The notes under the pieces were generated by a model. The model saw nothing but the letters and a program-made list of their open reading frames with translations, did not search any database and was not told where the DNA came from. The position numbers and the translations under genes were made by a program. 64,000 nt of DNA from Minisyncoccus sp023229485. Lineage in GTDB: Bacteria > Patescibacteriota > Minisyncoccia > Minisyncoccales > Minisyncoccaceae. The stretch spans positions 101,967 through 165,966 of the forward strand of contig JBAYMH010000002.1 in assembly GCA_041663645.1 (NCBI GenBank), written 5' to 3'. Of this stretch, positions 7,249 through 16,700 are shown in pieces (positions within the stretch are counted from its first letter, which is position 1; the number at the start of each line of letters is the position of its first letter).

Positions 7249-8235
7249 GTGAATAATTTGTGTTATTACATACATGAAAGTAAGGACTTAGCCTCAGCGA
7301 TTGAGGCAAGGCAAGAAAAACAGGAACAGATTGCAGAAAAGATTGATGAATGGGTTTTTTCAAAATGGGGAATTGCTAATTTTTCACATTTATTTGAAAG
7401 CTCATTGAAATTGCCCCAAAGTTATACTTATGGAACTCTTTGTCGGCAAGTAGCAACTGCACGAATAGAAGAAGTAAGTTTTTCTTTAACGTGCAAATCA
7501 TTAGGATTAAAACCGTTGGATTTAACTTATCATGAAGATGCCTTCAGTACTAATAATGGAGATAAAGTCCATTTAATAAAATTGCCCTTAATTACTGGGC
7601 ATTCAAAAAATGGCAGTCCCATTGTAAAGTATAAGAAGATCGTTGATTTTCCTCAAGCAGGAATGTTGTTGAATAAAATTTCAATTGATGGAAATGGAAC
7701 AAATCTTCCTAAGTATCATCGTAATTTAAGAGAAGACACTTTTGGGAATGATATTCCTCTTGAAATTGATATTGGCTCAACTTTTAAAAAATATCTTCGT
7801 GATTGCACCAGTCAGCCAGAATATCTTTATGAAGATATTGATGGGATTAGGGTTAAAAAAAATGTTTCTGACGGGTACGAATTATCGCGATCAAATCCTC
7901 CTGCGGATTGGTATTATCCTTTGTATCTACTTGGATTTATGACTGGCAAGATGGTTCTGTTTGAAACTTACGAAAACCCAAAGGGCAATGTGTGTGACAT
8001 AAAGAAGCATTTTTGCTGTGCAATGGATATGATCAAAGAAGAGATTGGATTATATCCTTTGGTGGTAGAAATTCCTCCGTTGCAATTACCTATGATGTAT
8101 ATTAATGAAGCATTAATAGAAAAGGATAATTGGCAAACCGAATTAATTTATCCTTCGATAGGGAAAAACAGCAGAATTATTGAAGTATTTCAAAATTTTG
8201 CTGATCAAACAATATCTTTAAGGAAAAACACATAG
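7249..8235 (+). CDS. Orphan protein of unknown function behind tandem leader elements
   Basis: This 328-residue protein starts at GTG 7249, just after AAGAAGG. I do not recognise the family. No membrane span or signal peptide is seen. It has a charged N-terminal helix (about 10-35), a middle beta-rich region with GDKVHLIKLPLITGHSKNGSPIVKYKK, and a C-terminal part with CDIKKHFCCAMDMIKEEIGLYPLVVEIPP. Its stop codon lies inside a perfect 16-bp stem. Two duplicated terminator/antiterminator-like elements precede it and suggest conditional expression. It is followed by an M28 peptidase gene 40 bp on. Confidence 0.72.
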   Translation: MNNLCYYIHESKDLASAIEARQEKQEQIAEKIDEWVFSKWGIANFSHLFESSLKLPQSYTYGTLCRQVATARIEEVSFSLTCKSLGLKPLDLTYHEDAFSTNNGDKVHLIKLPLITGHSKNGSPIVKYKKIVDFPQAGMLLNKISIDGNGTNLPKYHRNLREDTFGNDIPLEIDIGSTFKKYLRDCTSQPEYLYEDIDGIRVKKNVSDGYELSRSNPPADWYYPLYLLGFMTGKMVLFETYENPKGNVCDIKKHFCCAMDMIKEEIGLYPLVVEIPPLQLPMMYINEALIEKDNWQTELIYPSIGKNSRIIEVFQNFADQTISLRKNT

Positions 8236-8262
8236 TGTTTTTCCTTAAAGATTTATTATTTT
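8216..8262 (+). terminator. Palindromic terminator overlapping the stop codon
   Basis: CTTTAAGGAAAAACAC and GTGTTTTTCCTTAAAG form a perfect 16-bp stem with an ATA loop, followed by an AT-rich tract. The TAG stop of the orphan gene sits in the loop. The start codon of the next gene is 26 nt beyond the stem. Confidence 0.75.
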
Positions 8263-8275
8263 AAAATGAAAAAAT

Positions 8276-9220
8276 ATGGAATTTAGTATGGTAAAATTTA
8301 TTGAGAAGATTATTGGTTTTGGAGAAAGGCAGGGCGAGATAGAGAAAAAAGTCGCTGATTTTATTATTGAAATTTTGAAGCAAAATGGAATCGAATATTA
8401 TTTGCATAAGTTTGAAACGGAAATACCCGAGATAAAAAAATCAATTTTAATGGCTGACTCTAAGTTAATTGATTCAAAAGCAACATCGTTTGTTTCGGGA
8501 AAAATAGTGGAGAAGGGTAGTCTTGTGAGCTCATTGATCCCATCAAGATTTCTTTTGGATTATCAAAATATAAATTTTAACCCTGCTTGCGATGCTATTT
8601 CACAAAGTAATTTTTATTTTTCGCCATCGCTTGCGATAGCAAAAAAAGATTTGGTCAGTATTATGAATGCGGATAATATTTTTGCAGAAGTTTTGGTTGA
8701 AAGAAAAAAGCATGAGTCAAAAAATATTTTAGTTGGAAATAATAAAAATCCGTATAATATTATTTTTGCTCATTATGATTCGGTTTCCATTGGAGCAACT
8801 GATAATGCTTCGGGAGTGGCAGTTGTAATGAATACTGTCCTTTCTAATAATGAGTTACTTGAAAAAAATTTATTTGTTTTTTCTGGCAACGAAGAACTGT
8901 CTTATGATAAGCCAACTTATTGGGGGCATGGTTTTCGTGCTTTTGAAGATAGCTATTTTGAATTATTGAAAAATGCTAGAGGAATATTTGTTATTGATTG
9001 TGTTGGAAATGGAAAAACAGTTTTGACAAATAATCTTGATATTGGCCAGCTGGCATTTCCGATAAAGAATAAGACTATCTTAACTGATAAGATATTTATT
9101 ATGCATTCGGATATAGAGAAGTTATTTAAAGTTTATCACTCTGAGCTGGATGATTTGTCGCAATTGGGCGAAAAAGACTTGGCAGAAGCTTATGATCTGC
9201 TTATTGGTGAATTAAAATGA
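8276..9220 (+). CDS. M28-family zinc peptidase (aminopeptidase-like)
   Basis: This is a 314-residue predicted co-catalytic zinc exopeptidase. The metal ligands and catalytic residues are visible in order: His and Asp in FAHYDSVSIGATDNASGVAV, the Glu pair in SGNEELSYD, Asp in FVIDCVGNG, and a late His in IMHSDIEKL or YHSELDDLSQL. The N-terminal about 150 residues form a lead-in domain typical of the family. No signal peptide is visible, so a cytoplasmic role in peptide recycling is likely. Start choice between 8276 and 8288 is uncertain; the first is given. Substrate preference cannot be read from the sequence. Confidence 0.88.
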   Translation: MEFSMVKFIEKIIGFGERQGEIEKKVADFIIEILKQNGIEYYLHKFETEIPEIKKSILMADSKLIDSKATSFVSGKIVEKGSLVSSLIPSRFLLDYQNINFNPACDAISQSNFYFSPSLAIAKKDLVSIMNADNIFAEVLVERKKHESKNILVGNNKNPYNIIFAHYDSVSIGATDNASGVAVVMNTVLSNNELLEKNLFVFSGNEELSYDKPTYWGHGFRAFEDSYFELLKNARGIFVIDCVGNGKTVLTNNLDIGQLAFPIKNKTILTDKIFIMHSDIEKLFKVYHSELDDLSQLGEKDLAEAYDLLIGELK

Positions 9221-9316
9221 TGATTGAATAAGCAAATCGCTGGTTTTTTTGGAAGAAATAAAAGGACTGTTTTAAACGATTATTTTATGATAAAGTATAT
9301 TAAAAGATAAGAACAT

Positions 9317-9733
9317 ATGGAAAACTGTATTTTTTGTAAAATAATATCTGGGGATATCCCTTGTTATAAGGTATTCGAAAATGATAAGATTTTTGCTTTT
9401 TTGGATATAAGTCCAATTGCAGAAGGGCACACTTTAATCATTCCCAAAAAACATTTTTCGAATATATTTGAAATAGATAATGATTATTTACAAGAATTAA
9501 TTTTAGTGGCTAAAGAATTAGCTATAAAGATGAAGCTTAACTTGGGAGCTGCGGGAGTAAATATTTTTCAGTCTAATGGAATAGAAGGCGAACAGACGGT
9601 ATTCCATTTTCATTTGCATTTGATACCAAGAAAAGATAATGATGGTATTAATTTTTCTGAGGTGTTGGTTAAGAATATAAAAAAACTTGAAAGCGAGAGA
9701 TTTGAAGAGGTAAAAAATATATTTATAAAGTAA
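9317..9733 (+). CDS. HIT-family nucleotide hydrolase/transferase
   Basis: This 138-residue protein begins with a CIFCKIISGDIPCYKVFENDK-like Hint-type N-terminus, which has CxxC and a downstream HTLIIPKKHF. It ends with the histidine triad HFHLHLIPR, whose middle His is the nucleophile on the alpha-phosphate. Such proteins hydrolyse AMP-lysine-type or dinucleotide substrates in the cytoplasm. The length is normal. It is monocistronic or read with the following ftsZ, which starts 50 bp on. Confidence 0.94.
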   Translation: MENCIFCKIISGDIPCYKVFENDKIFAFLDISPIAEGHTLIIPKKHFSNIFEIDNDYLQELILVAKELAIKMKLNLGAAGVNIFQSNGIEGEQTVFHFHLHLIPRKDNDGINFSEVLVKNIKKLESERFEEVKNIFIK

Positions 9734-9782
9734 CTATATTTAGAAATAATTGGAAAATACGATATAAAACTAGCCTAAAAAA

Positions 9783-11303
9783 ATGACAACGAAAAAGAAA
9801 ACAATCAAAAAAGAGGTTTCTTCTCAAGGCAAGAAAATATTAAAAAAGAAAGAGGTATCAGTGAAGAAGAGTGCAGGTATTGTGAGTAAGGCAAAAAAAA
9901 TAATTTCTGTTAGGAGAAGTAGGAATGATAGAAAGCAAGATGACGATAATGAAATTTCTACTAAAAAAGTAAAAATTAAAGTTATTGGAATCGGAGGAGG
10001 TGGTGGAAATATAGTTTTTGAGTTATCAAAAAGGCTTAAGGATTTTTCTTCTCAAAAGATTGAATTTGTTGTTGCTAATACTGATATTCAAGCATTACGT
10101 TCTATTTCTAAAAATTTAAAAACTTTTTCATTTGGTTCAAAGATTACAAATGGTCTTGGCTGTGGTAGTGATGTATCTGTTGGAGAAAGAGCGGCTAGAG
10201 AAGATGTCGAAAAAATAAAAAATTTGTTTATTGATAAAAAAGATCTTTATATTATAGTTTCATCTTTTGGTGGGGGAACGGGTACGGGAGCCGCCCCTGT
10301 TTTTGCAAAAATAGCTAATGATTTAAAGTTATCAACTCTTAGTATTTTTACCTTGCCATTTGCCTTTGAAGGTAAGAAAAAGATGGACTATTCTAATAGT
10401 GCACTTGAAAAGCTGAAAGAAAATATTAATGCGTACATGATTTTGCCTAATGAAAAAATATTTTCACTTAGTCGCGAAGAACTTTCATTTTCGGAGGCTT
10501 TAGGCCTGTTGAATAATCATTTGGCAAATTGTCTTGAGGGTTTATTCAGAACAATTTACAACCCGGGACTAATAAATATTGATCGGGCAGACATCCGGAC
10601 CGTACTTGAAGGAACAAGGAAGATCGCATATATTGATATGATTAAAATAAAGAATGTCCAAAACTTAGAAGAATTTACAAAAAATATTCTAAAGAATCCT
10701 ATTTTAGATTACAATTTTGAAGATGCTGATAATATTATTTTTAATATTGAAGGTTCTAAGGATTTATCATTGCAGTCGTTATCTCAGATAAGCGAAAAGA
10801 TAAGTGTTCATGTTCCGAACGCTAGAATTATTTTTGGTTTGTCTCAGAATCAAAAATTAAAAAATGAAATAAGAATTGCTATTTTTTCGACAACTTCGGA
10901 TGGTAAAAATATTACTAAAAATGATTGGAAAGCTAAAAAGGATAAGCTAAAGCCTGTCGTAAAGGATGGTGTATTGAATTTGGAATTAGAAAGTAAAAAA
11001 GAGAAAGTAAAAGAAAATGAGATTATTTCAAAAGAAGTAAAACCGGCAAAAAAAACACGAAAGAAAGCTTCCTTGAAAAAGAAAGGAGAAAAAATAACAG
11101 AAAAATCAAAAGAAGAAATTGTACCAATAGTTAAAAAAGAAAAATTAGAATCAGTTGAAAATGGCAACAATGTTGAAGATAAGGAAATAAGAAGAAATGC
11201 TCTTCAGGTAAAAGAAATTGAACGCTTGGAAAGAGAAGAAGAGGATAGTAAAGAAAAGATGTTTGATATTCCTGCATTTTTACGAAAAGAAAAAAAGAAT
11301 TAA
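9783..11303 (+). CDS. ftsZ: FtsZ with Lys-rich extensions and canonical C-terminal peptide
   Basis: This 506-residue tubulin-like GTPase forms the division ring. The first about 60 residues are Lys-rich and unlike the family. The GTPase domain runs from about 62 (KIKVIGIGGGGGN) through the signature GGGTGTGAAP to a T7 loop GLINIDRADIRTV that keeps the catalytic acidic residues. The C-terminal domain ends near 370. A roughly 120-residue Lys/Glu linker follows, then MFDIPAFLRKEKK, which matches the conserved FtsA/ZipA-binding peptide DIPAFLR. The second FtsZ in this window lacks the linker and the peptide. This one is therefore the likely membrane-tethered FtsZ, although ftsA is adjacent to the other. 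Confidence 0.93.
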   Translation: MTTKKKTIKKEVSSQGKKILKKKEVSVKKSAGIVSKAKKIISVRRSRNDRKQDDDNEISTKKVKIKVIGIGGGGGNIVFELSKRLKDFSSQKIEFVVANTDIQALRSISKNLKTFSFGSKITNGLGCGSDVSVGERAAREDVEKIKNLFIDKKDLYIIVSSFGGGTGTGAAPVFAKIANDLKLSTLSIFTLPFAFEGKKKMDYSNSALEKLKENINAYMILPNEKIFSLSREELSFSEALGLLNNHLANCLEGLFRTIYNPGLINIDRADIRTVLEGTRKIAYIDMIKIKNVQNLEEFTKNILKNPILDYNFEDADNIIFNIEGSKDLSLQSLSQISEKISVHVPNARIIFGLSQNQKLKNEIRIAIFSTTSDGKNITKNDWKAKKDKLKPVVKDGVLNLELESKKEKVKENEIISKEVKPAKKTRKKASLKKKGEKITEKSKEEIVPIVKKEKLESVENGNNVEDKEIRRNALQVKEIERLEREEEDSKEKMFDIPAFLRKEKKN

Positions 11304-11353
11304 TTATTTTTTAAAATAGTTTTTACAAGTTAAAAATAAAATTATATAAAAAA

Positions 11354-12229
11354 ATGAAGCTAGACGTCAAAAAAGCAATTTTCCCAATAGCTGGCATGGG
11401 TACGAGATTTTTACCTTTATCAAAAACTCTTTCCAAAGAGATGATACCGCTTTTAGATAAGCCTCTTGTTCAATATTCAGTAAAAGAAGCTTATGATTCT
11501 GGTATTAAAGAAATACAATTTGTAACAAGGACGAAACAAAAGGAAGCTTTGGAATATTTTTCTAAAAATAAGAAGTTAGAGGATTTTTTGGCTGAAAAAG
11601 GAAAAAAAGAGGAATTAGAATTGCTTCGTAGCGTGAATGCTTTTAATATAGATTTTTCTTCAGTCGTACAAAAGGTTCCGGCTGGAGACGCTAGTGCAAT
11701 TTATCGAGCAAAGGATTTTGTGGGAAAGGAGCCTTGCGGTGTATTTTTTTGTGATGATGTTATCCATTCTGAAGACCCAGGACTTTCTCAATTGATAGAA
11801 GTTTTTAAAAATTGCCAATGTCCTGTATTTGGATTAAAAAAATTACCTAAAGATAAATTACATAGTTATGGCGTGGTGGAGGGAGATAAAATTGCTAATG
11901 GTTTTTATAAAGTTAAAAAAGTTGTTCAAAAACCAAAAAATGGTGAAACTGATTCTGATTTAGCAATCATGGGAAGAATGATATTAACTTCTGATGTTTT
12001 TGATTATATGACAAAGCATAAGAAATTATTGCAAAAAGATTTTTCTATTGTGCAGATATTAGGAATGATGGTAAATGAAGGAAAGCCAGTTTATGGATAT
12101 GAAATAAAAGGAGATTGGCTTGAATGTGGAAGTCGCTCTTCGTGGCTTAGATCATTTTTGTTTTTACTTTTAAGAGACCCTAAATTTGGGCCAGAGACTC
12201 GTGAATTTTTAAAAAATGTTAAGTTTTAA
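11354..12229 (+). CDS. galU: UTP-glucose-1-phosphate uridylyltransferase
   Basis: It makes UDP-glucose from UTP and glucose-1-phosphate for envelope glycans. At 291 residues it has a normal length. The nucleotide-binding N-terminus reads AIFPIAGMGTRFLPLSKTLSKE, with the G-x-G-T-R-x-L-P and KE motifs, then MIPLLDKPLVQYSVKEA. The metal-binding FFCDDV and the late GYEIKGDWLECGSRSSWLRSF fit GalU rather than RmlA. It ends 4 nt before the trxB start, so the two are probably translated from one mRNA. Confidence 0.94.
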   Translation: MKLDVKKAIFPIAGMGTRFLPLSKTLSKEMIPLLDKPLVQYSVKEAYDSGIKEIQFVTRTKQKEALEYFSKNKKLEDFLAEKGKKEELELLRSVNAFNIDFSSVVQKVPAGDASAIYRAKDFVGKEPCGVFFCDDVIHSEDPGLSQLIEVFKNCQCPVFGLKKLPKDKLHSYGVVEGDKIANGFYKVKKVVQKPKNGETDSDLAIMGRMILTSDVFDYMTKHKKLLQKDFSIVQILGMMVNEGKPVYGYEIKGDWLECGSRSSWLRSFLFLLLRDPKFGPETREFLKNVKF

Positions 12230-12233
12230 AAAA

Positions 12234-13145
12234 ATGATTTACGATCTTATTATTATCGGATTGGGGCCTGCTGGAATAACTGCAGGTATTTATGCGAAGA
12301 GGCAAAATCTTGATTGTTTAGTGGTGGGAAAATCTTTTGGAGGACAAATGATGAATAAATCTGTTGATATTGAAAATTATCCAGGATTTGAAAAGATATC
12401 AGGATTTGATTTAATGGAAAAAATGAGGGAACAGCTCGTGCAAAAAGGAGTACAGATAATAGAGGATGAGGTTTTAGAAGTTAAAAAAAAAGATAATTTT
12501 TTTAAGGTAACATTAAGCTCAAAAGAGTTTCATAGTAAATCAATAATTATTGCTACTGGTTCTAGTTATCGATGCTTGGGGGTTGAGGGTGAGAATAACT
12601 ACTTGGGACGTGGAGTTAGTTATTGCACTACTTGTGATGGTCCATTATTTCGAAACAAGGTCGTTGCTGTAATTGGCGGAGGGGAGGCAGGATTTGAGGC
12701 TGCAAGATTTTTATCTTCTTATGCTAGCAAGGTTTATATATTAGAAAAAGGGATAGAAGTGTTAGCTTCAAAAAGTAATCAAGAAATAGTGAGTTCTCTC
12801 TATCCAAAAATTGAAGTAATTCTTGAGGTGGAAATGAAAAAAATTGAAGGAGAAGAGATGGTAAAAAAAATTGTATTTAAAAAAGGAGAAGATGAAATAA
12901 TATTACCAGTTGATGGTGTTTTTATTCAGATTGGATATGTCCCAGCAAGTAGTATTTTTAATGGGTTAGTGGATTTAAGTAATCGAAATGAAATTTTAAT
13001 CAATAAGGAAACTTGCGAAACGAGCACTCAAGGGATATTTGCCGCAGGAGATGTAAGTGATGGAAAAGTAAAGCAAATTGTTGTTGCTTGCGGTGAGGGT
13101 GCGAAGGCAGCGATGTCTGTATATAAATATTTAAATAAAAAATAA
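12234..13145 (+). CDS. trxB: Thioredoxin reductase
   Basis: This 303-residue FAD/NADPH disulfide reductase has the FAD-binding IIIGLGPAGITAGIYAKR at the N-terminus and the redox pair CTTCDG (in SYCTTCDGPLF). The NADPH fold is AVIGGGEAGFEAARFL, and the C-terminal FAD motif is GIFAAGDVSD. I chose ATG 12234 over 12216 because the protein then begins directly at the FAD-binding strand and does not overlap galU. The stop TAA overlaps the eno ATG (TAATG). It is the likely electron source for the NrdH-like glutaredoxin 1.5 kb downstream. Confidence 0.95.
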   Translation: MIYDLIIIGLGPAGITAGIYAKRQNLDCLVVGKSFGGQMMNKSVDIENYPGFEKISGFDLMEKMREQLVQKGVQIIEDEVLEVKKKDNFFKVTLSSKEFHSKSIIIATGSSYRCLGVEGENNYLGRGVSYCTTCDGPLFRNKVVAVIGGGEAGFEAARFLSSYASKVYILEKGIEVLASKSNQEIVSSLYPKIEVILEVEMKKIEGEEMVKKIVFKKGEDEIILPVDGVFIQIGYVPASSIFNGLVDLSNRNEILINKETCETSTQGIFAAGDVSDGKVKQIVVACGEGAKAAMSVYKYLNKK

Positions 13146-14377
13146 TGTCAATTATAAAATCAATTAAAGCTAGAGAAATACTTGATTCGAGAGGAAATCC
13201 AACTGTTGAGGTTTGCGTGGAAACGGATGACGGTTTTTTTGTTGACAGTGTTCCATCTGGAGCATCTACAGGAGTAAATGAAGCATTGGAATTGCGAGAT
13301 GGAGACAAAGCTAGATATGGAGGTAAGGGAGTTTTGAATGCAGTAAAAAATGTTAATACAATCATTGCCTCAAGCGTTGTTGGATTGGACTCAAAACAAC
13401 AAAAAGAAATTGATGAATTAATGATTAAACTTGATGGCACTGAAAATAAATCAAATCTTGGAGCAAATGCAATCTTGGGGGTGTCTATGGCAGTTTGTAG
13501 GGCGGGAGCAAAAGCGAATAATTTGCCACTTTATAAATATATTGCTTTTTTGGCACAAAATAATGATCAATTATTTTTACCAAGAGGAGGTTTTAATATT
13601 ATAAATGGAGGTGCTCATGCTGGAAATGAATTAGATTTTCAAGAATTTATGATTGTTCCAAACGCTTCTACTTTTGCAGAAAACGTAAGAATTGCTTCAG
13701 AAACTTATTACTACTTAAAAGAAGCTATCAAGACTAGTTATTCAAATATAGCAACGAATGTAGGAGATGAAGGAGGGTTTGCCCCTCCAATAGAACTACC
13801 CGATATTGCACTTGCCACTATTATGAAATCAGTTGAATCAAAGGAAATTTCTTTTGATATTATTATGGATGTCGCTGCTTCTCAGTTCTCGAAGGATGGG
13901 TATTATAGTACTAAGATGGGAGTTTTCACTACCGAAGACTTATTGGAATATTACAATAACTTAGTTGAAAAATATCCTATTATTGGGATTGAAGATCCTT
14001 TTGCAGAGGATGATTGGCAGGGATTTGAAAGTATTACCAAGGAGCTTGGCGGCAAGATTATGATTATCGGAGATGACTTACTTGTAAGTAATCCTAAAAT
14101 TATAAAAGAAGCACAAGAAAAAAATGCTTGCAATGTAGCGTTATTGAAAGTCAATCAAATTGGTTCTGTTTCAGAAATTATTGAAGCTGCTAATTTGGCG
14201 AAATCTTATGGATGGAAGCGAATGGTTTCTCATAGATCGGGAGATACGATTGATGATTTTATTGCTGACTTTGCGGTTGGTATTGGTGCAGAGTTTATAA
14301 AGTCAGGAGCACCGGTCAGGGGTGAAAGATTAGCAAAGTATAATAGATTGATGAAAATCGAAATGGAATTATTATAA
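13145..14377 (+). CDS. eno: Enolase
   Basis: It interconverts 2-phosphoglycerate and phosphoenolpyruvate in glycolysis. At 410 residues it is slightly short for the family. Visible features are AREILDSRGNPTVEV, SGASTGVNEALELRD, the substrate His region NGGAHAGNELDFQEFMIVP, GDEGGFAPP, the metal-binding Asp/Glu in IGIEDPFAEDDW and IGDDLLV, the catalytic Lys in ALLKVNQIG and SHRSGDT. The start overlaps the trxB stop. Together with gap it indicates a working lower glycolysis. Confidence 0.97.
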   Translation: MSIIKSIKAREILDSRGNPTVEVCVETDDGFFVDSVPSGASTGVNEALELRDGDKARYGGKGVLNAVKNVNTIIASSVVGLDSKQQKEIDELMIKLDGTENKSNLGANAILGVSMAVCRAGAKANNLPLYKYIAFLAQNNDQLFLPRGGFNIINGGAHAGNELDFQEFMIVPNASTFAENVRIASETYYYLKEAIKTSYSNIATNVGDEGGFAPPIELPDIALATIMKSVESKEISFDIIMDVAASQFSKDGYYSTKMGVFTTEDLLEYYNNLVEKYPIIGIEDPFAEDDWQGFESITKELGGKIMIIGDDLLVSNPKIIKEAQEKNACNVALLKVNQIGSVSEIIEAANLAKSYGWKRMVSHRSGDTIDDFIADFAVGIGAEFIKSGAPVRGERLAKYNRLMKIEMELL

Positions 14378-14659
14378 GCAATAAATAAATCTGATAAAAA
14401 ATAGAAAATTTTACTTTTATTGTATTTATTTTTTCTTTAAAACGGGGTACAGCAAAAATTATTTTTGCCATATAGTATGTTAATATTTTGTTTATAGGGT
14501 CCTGCGAGGGCGAAGGTTTAATATTAAACCTTTATAGCGATTGGAATTTTTGAAATTGTACATGGAATTGTATTAATGTCAGTGATTTTTAGGAGGTATT
14601 GTTAAAATGATAAGGCGGAAGTAAGATTAATTTGATAATTAAATTATAAATATAAAAAA
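14378..14659 (+). other. 282-bp non-coding gap upstream of the NrdH-like gene
   Basis: No ORF of meaningful length is present. It contains a small hairpin AGGTTTAA-TA-TTAAACCT near 14514-14531. A strong Shine-Dalgarno-like TAGGAGGT at about 14590 is followed only by a 5-codon frame. A long leader for the glutaredoxin gene is possible, but I see no recognised riboswitch. Confidence 0.4.
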
Positions 14660-14899
14660 ATGCCAAAAGTAAGATTATTTTCTACACCAATTTGTCCTTA
14701 CTGTATGACCCTTAAAAGGTTTTTAACGGAAAAGGGGATTGAATTTGAAGCAATTGACGTAACTCAAGATATTAAGGCCCAGGATGAAATGATTGAAAAG
14801 ACAAAACAATCTACTGTTCCAGTTTTAGATATTGGTGGAGAGTTTATTGTTGGTTTTGACCGAGAATTAATTATTAAAAAATTAAATATTAAAGATTAA
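14660..14899 (+). CDS. NrdH-like glutaredoxin
   Basis: This 79-residue thioredoxin-fold redoxin has the active site CPYC (in FSTPICPYCMTLKRFL). The cis-Pro region is TVPVLDIGGEFIVGFDRE, as in NrdH and glutaredoxin-3-like proteins. NrdH-type redoxins take electrons from thioredoxin reductase and can supply ribonucleotide reductase. A trxB gene lies about 1.5 kb upstream and an anaerobic reductase 7 kb downstream. That it serves this nrdD is inference. Confidence 0.88.
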   Translation: MPKVRLFSTPICPYCMTLKRFLTEKGIEFEAIDVTQDIKAQDEMIEKTKQSTVPVLDIGGEFIVGFDRELIIKKLNIKD

Positions 14900-15015
14900 G
14901 TGAACAAGGGGAAATATCTCTTCGTTTGTTTTTTGAAAAATGAGTTTGCAGCTAAAATTTTTTTATAGTAAGATATGACTTATATAGAGCAAAATAAAAT
15001 ATTTATTTAAAAATT

Positions 15016-16026
15016 ATGGCAAAAAAAATAGCAATAAATGGTTTTGGTAGAATAGGTAGATGTGCATTAAAAGCAATCATTGAAGATGAGCTTGATGTTG
15101 AGGTTGTTGCTATTAATGATTTGACAGATAGTGCCACATTAACACATTTATTTAAATATGATACTGTTTATGGGGCTTTTGCTCATAATATTGTATCAAA
15201 AAAGGACTCTATTAGTATTGATGGGAACGAAATAAAATTATTTGCAGAGAGAGAACCAGAAAATCTTCCTTGGAAAAGCCTTGGAATTGATGTTGTGTTG
15301 GAGTGTACAGGAGAATTTACGAAAAAGGAAGATGCTATGCGTCACATAAATGCAGGAGCAAAAAAAGTTATTATTTCTGCTCCAAGCAAGTCCGATGATG
15401 TTCCTTCATATGTTATTGGAATTAATCATAAAGAATATAAGGGTGAGCCTATTATTGATATGGGCTCTTGTACGACAAATTGCCTTGCTCCGATTGTAAA
15501 AGTTTTGGAAGATGAATATGGAATTGTAAATGGTTTTATGACTACTGTTCATTCTTATACTAATGATCAAAGAGTATTGGACTTGCCCCATAAAGATTTG
15601 AGGCGTGCTAGAACAGCTGCTGAAAATATTATTCCTACAAGCACTGGTGCCGCAAAAGCAATTCATAAAGTAATACCTACCGTAAAAGGAAAGTTAGACG
15701 GATTTGCAATTAGGGTTCCTACTCCAGTTGTGTCGGTTATTGATCTTACTTGTATAATTAAAAAAGAGACAACAATCGAAGACCTTATTAAAATTTTTAG
15801 AAAAAAGAGTAAAAGTGGAGATTTAAAGGGAATACTTTTTGTTGAAGATGAACCGTTAGTTTCTTCTGATTTTATTGGCAATCCCTATTCATCAATTTTG
15901 GATGTAGAATTTACGAAAGTTAATAAGAACATGGTAAAGCTTTTAGCTTGGTATGATAACGAATGGGGGTATTCTTGTCGGTTAGCAGAATTGGCCGAAT
16001 TCGTAGCAAAAAAAACAAAAAAATAG
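15016..16026 (+). CDS. gap: Glyceraldehyde-3-phosphate dehydrogenase
   Basis: This 336-residue glycolytic oxidoreductase has an NAD-binding N-terminus KIAINGFGRIGRCALKAI. The catalytic Cys is in MGSCTTNCLAPIV, the catalytic His in TTVHSYTNDQRVLDLPHKDLRRAR, and PTSTGAAKAI and WYDNEWGYSCRL follow as expected. It is monocistronic with a strong terminator immediately downstream. The length is standard. Confidence 0.98.
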   Translation: MAKKIAINGFGRIGRCALKAIIEDELDVEVVAINDLTDSATLTHLFKYDTVYGAFAHNIVSKKDSISIDGNEIKLFAEREPENLPWKSLGIDVVLECTGEFTKKEDAMRHINAGAKKVIISAPSKSDDVPSYVIGINHKEYKGEPIIDMGSCTTNCLAPIVKVLEDEYGIVNGFMTTVHSYTNDQRVLDLPHKDLRRARTAAENIIPTSTGAAKAIHKVIPTVKGKLDGFAIRVPTPVVSVIDLTCIIKKETTIEDLIKIFRKKSKSGDLKGILFVEDEPLVSSDFIGNPYSSILDVEFTKVNKNMVKLLAWYDNEWGYSCRLAELAEFVAKKTKK

Positions 16027-16038
16027 CTTAAAAAATAG

Positions 16039-16072
16039 AAATCCTTGCCGTAAACTGGCAAGGATTTTTTCT
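16039..16072 (+). terminator. Intrinsic terminator after gap
   Basis: The stem AAATCCTTGCC/GGCAAGGATTT with a 7-nt loop is followed by a T-run. It starts 12 bp after the gap stop. Confidence 0.92.
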
Positions 16073-16107
16073 TGTCAAATCTGCATATTTAATGTATTAT
16101 CTAAGCA

Positions 16108-16683
16108 ATGGAGAAAAAAAGTTTATTAAATGAAGTTATAGATTTAGGAAAGATTGTTTTAATCGCTCTCGTAATAGTAATACCTATACGGATTTTTGTA
16201 TTTCAGCCTTTTATGGTAAGTGGAGCTTCAATGGAGCCAAATTATCATTCTACTGATTATTTAATTATTGATGAGCTTTCGTATCGCTTTAATCAGCCAG
16301 CAAGGGGAGATGTGATTGTATTTAAATATCCTAAAAATACTGACTTGAAATACATAAAACGAATAGTTGGGTTTCCGGGAGAAACCGTGGATATAAAAGA
16401 TGCTAAAATTTCTATAACGGCAACTGATGGTACCGTAACTACTCTTAATGAAGGTTATTTACCAGAAGAGTCAATAACTTCTTGGATAAGGGGGGCTACC
16501 TATGGTCCAATTGTTTTAAAATCAGATGAGTATTTTGTTTTGGGAGATAATAGAAATTATTCTGCCGATTCACGATCATGGGGAGTATTACCAAAAAATA
16601 ATATTATTGGAAAAGTTGCTTTTACGTTTTCTGTTACTAATTTATTAAATAAAAAAACAGAAACTAATAAAGAAAGTTACTAA
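16108..16683 (+). CDS. lepB: Signal peptidase I
   Basis: This 191-residue membrane-bound Ser/Lys peptidase removes signal peptides from secreted proteins. It has one N-terminal span (about residues 14-34). The catalytic Ser is in SGASMEPNYH and the general-base Lys in LKYIKRIVGFPGE. Boxes D and E are visible in LGDNRNYSADSRSWG. The following 17-bp gap to hisS suggests co-transcription. Confidence 0.96.
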   Translation: MEKKSLLNEVIDLGKIVLIALVIVIPIRIFVFQPFMVSGASMEPNYHSTDYLIIDELSYRFNQPARGDVIVFKYPKNTDLKYIKRIVGFPGETVDIKDAKISITATDGTVTTLNEGYLPEESITSWIRGATYGPIVLKSDEYFVLGDNRNYSADSRSWGVLPKNNIIGKVAFTFSVTNLLNKKTETNKESY

Positions 16684-16700
16684 TTTTTAAATTTAAATTT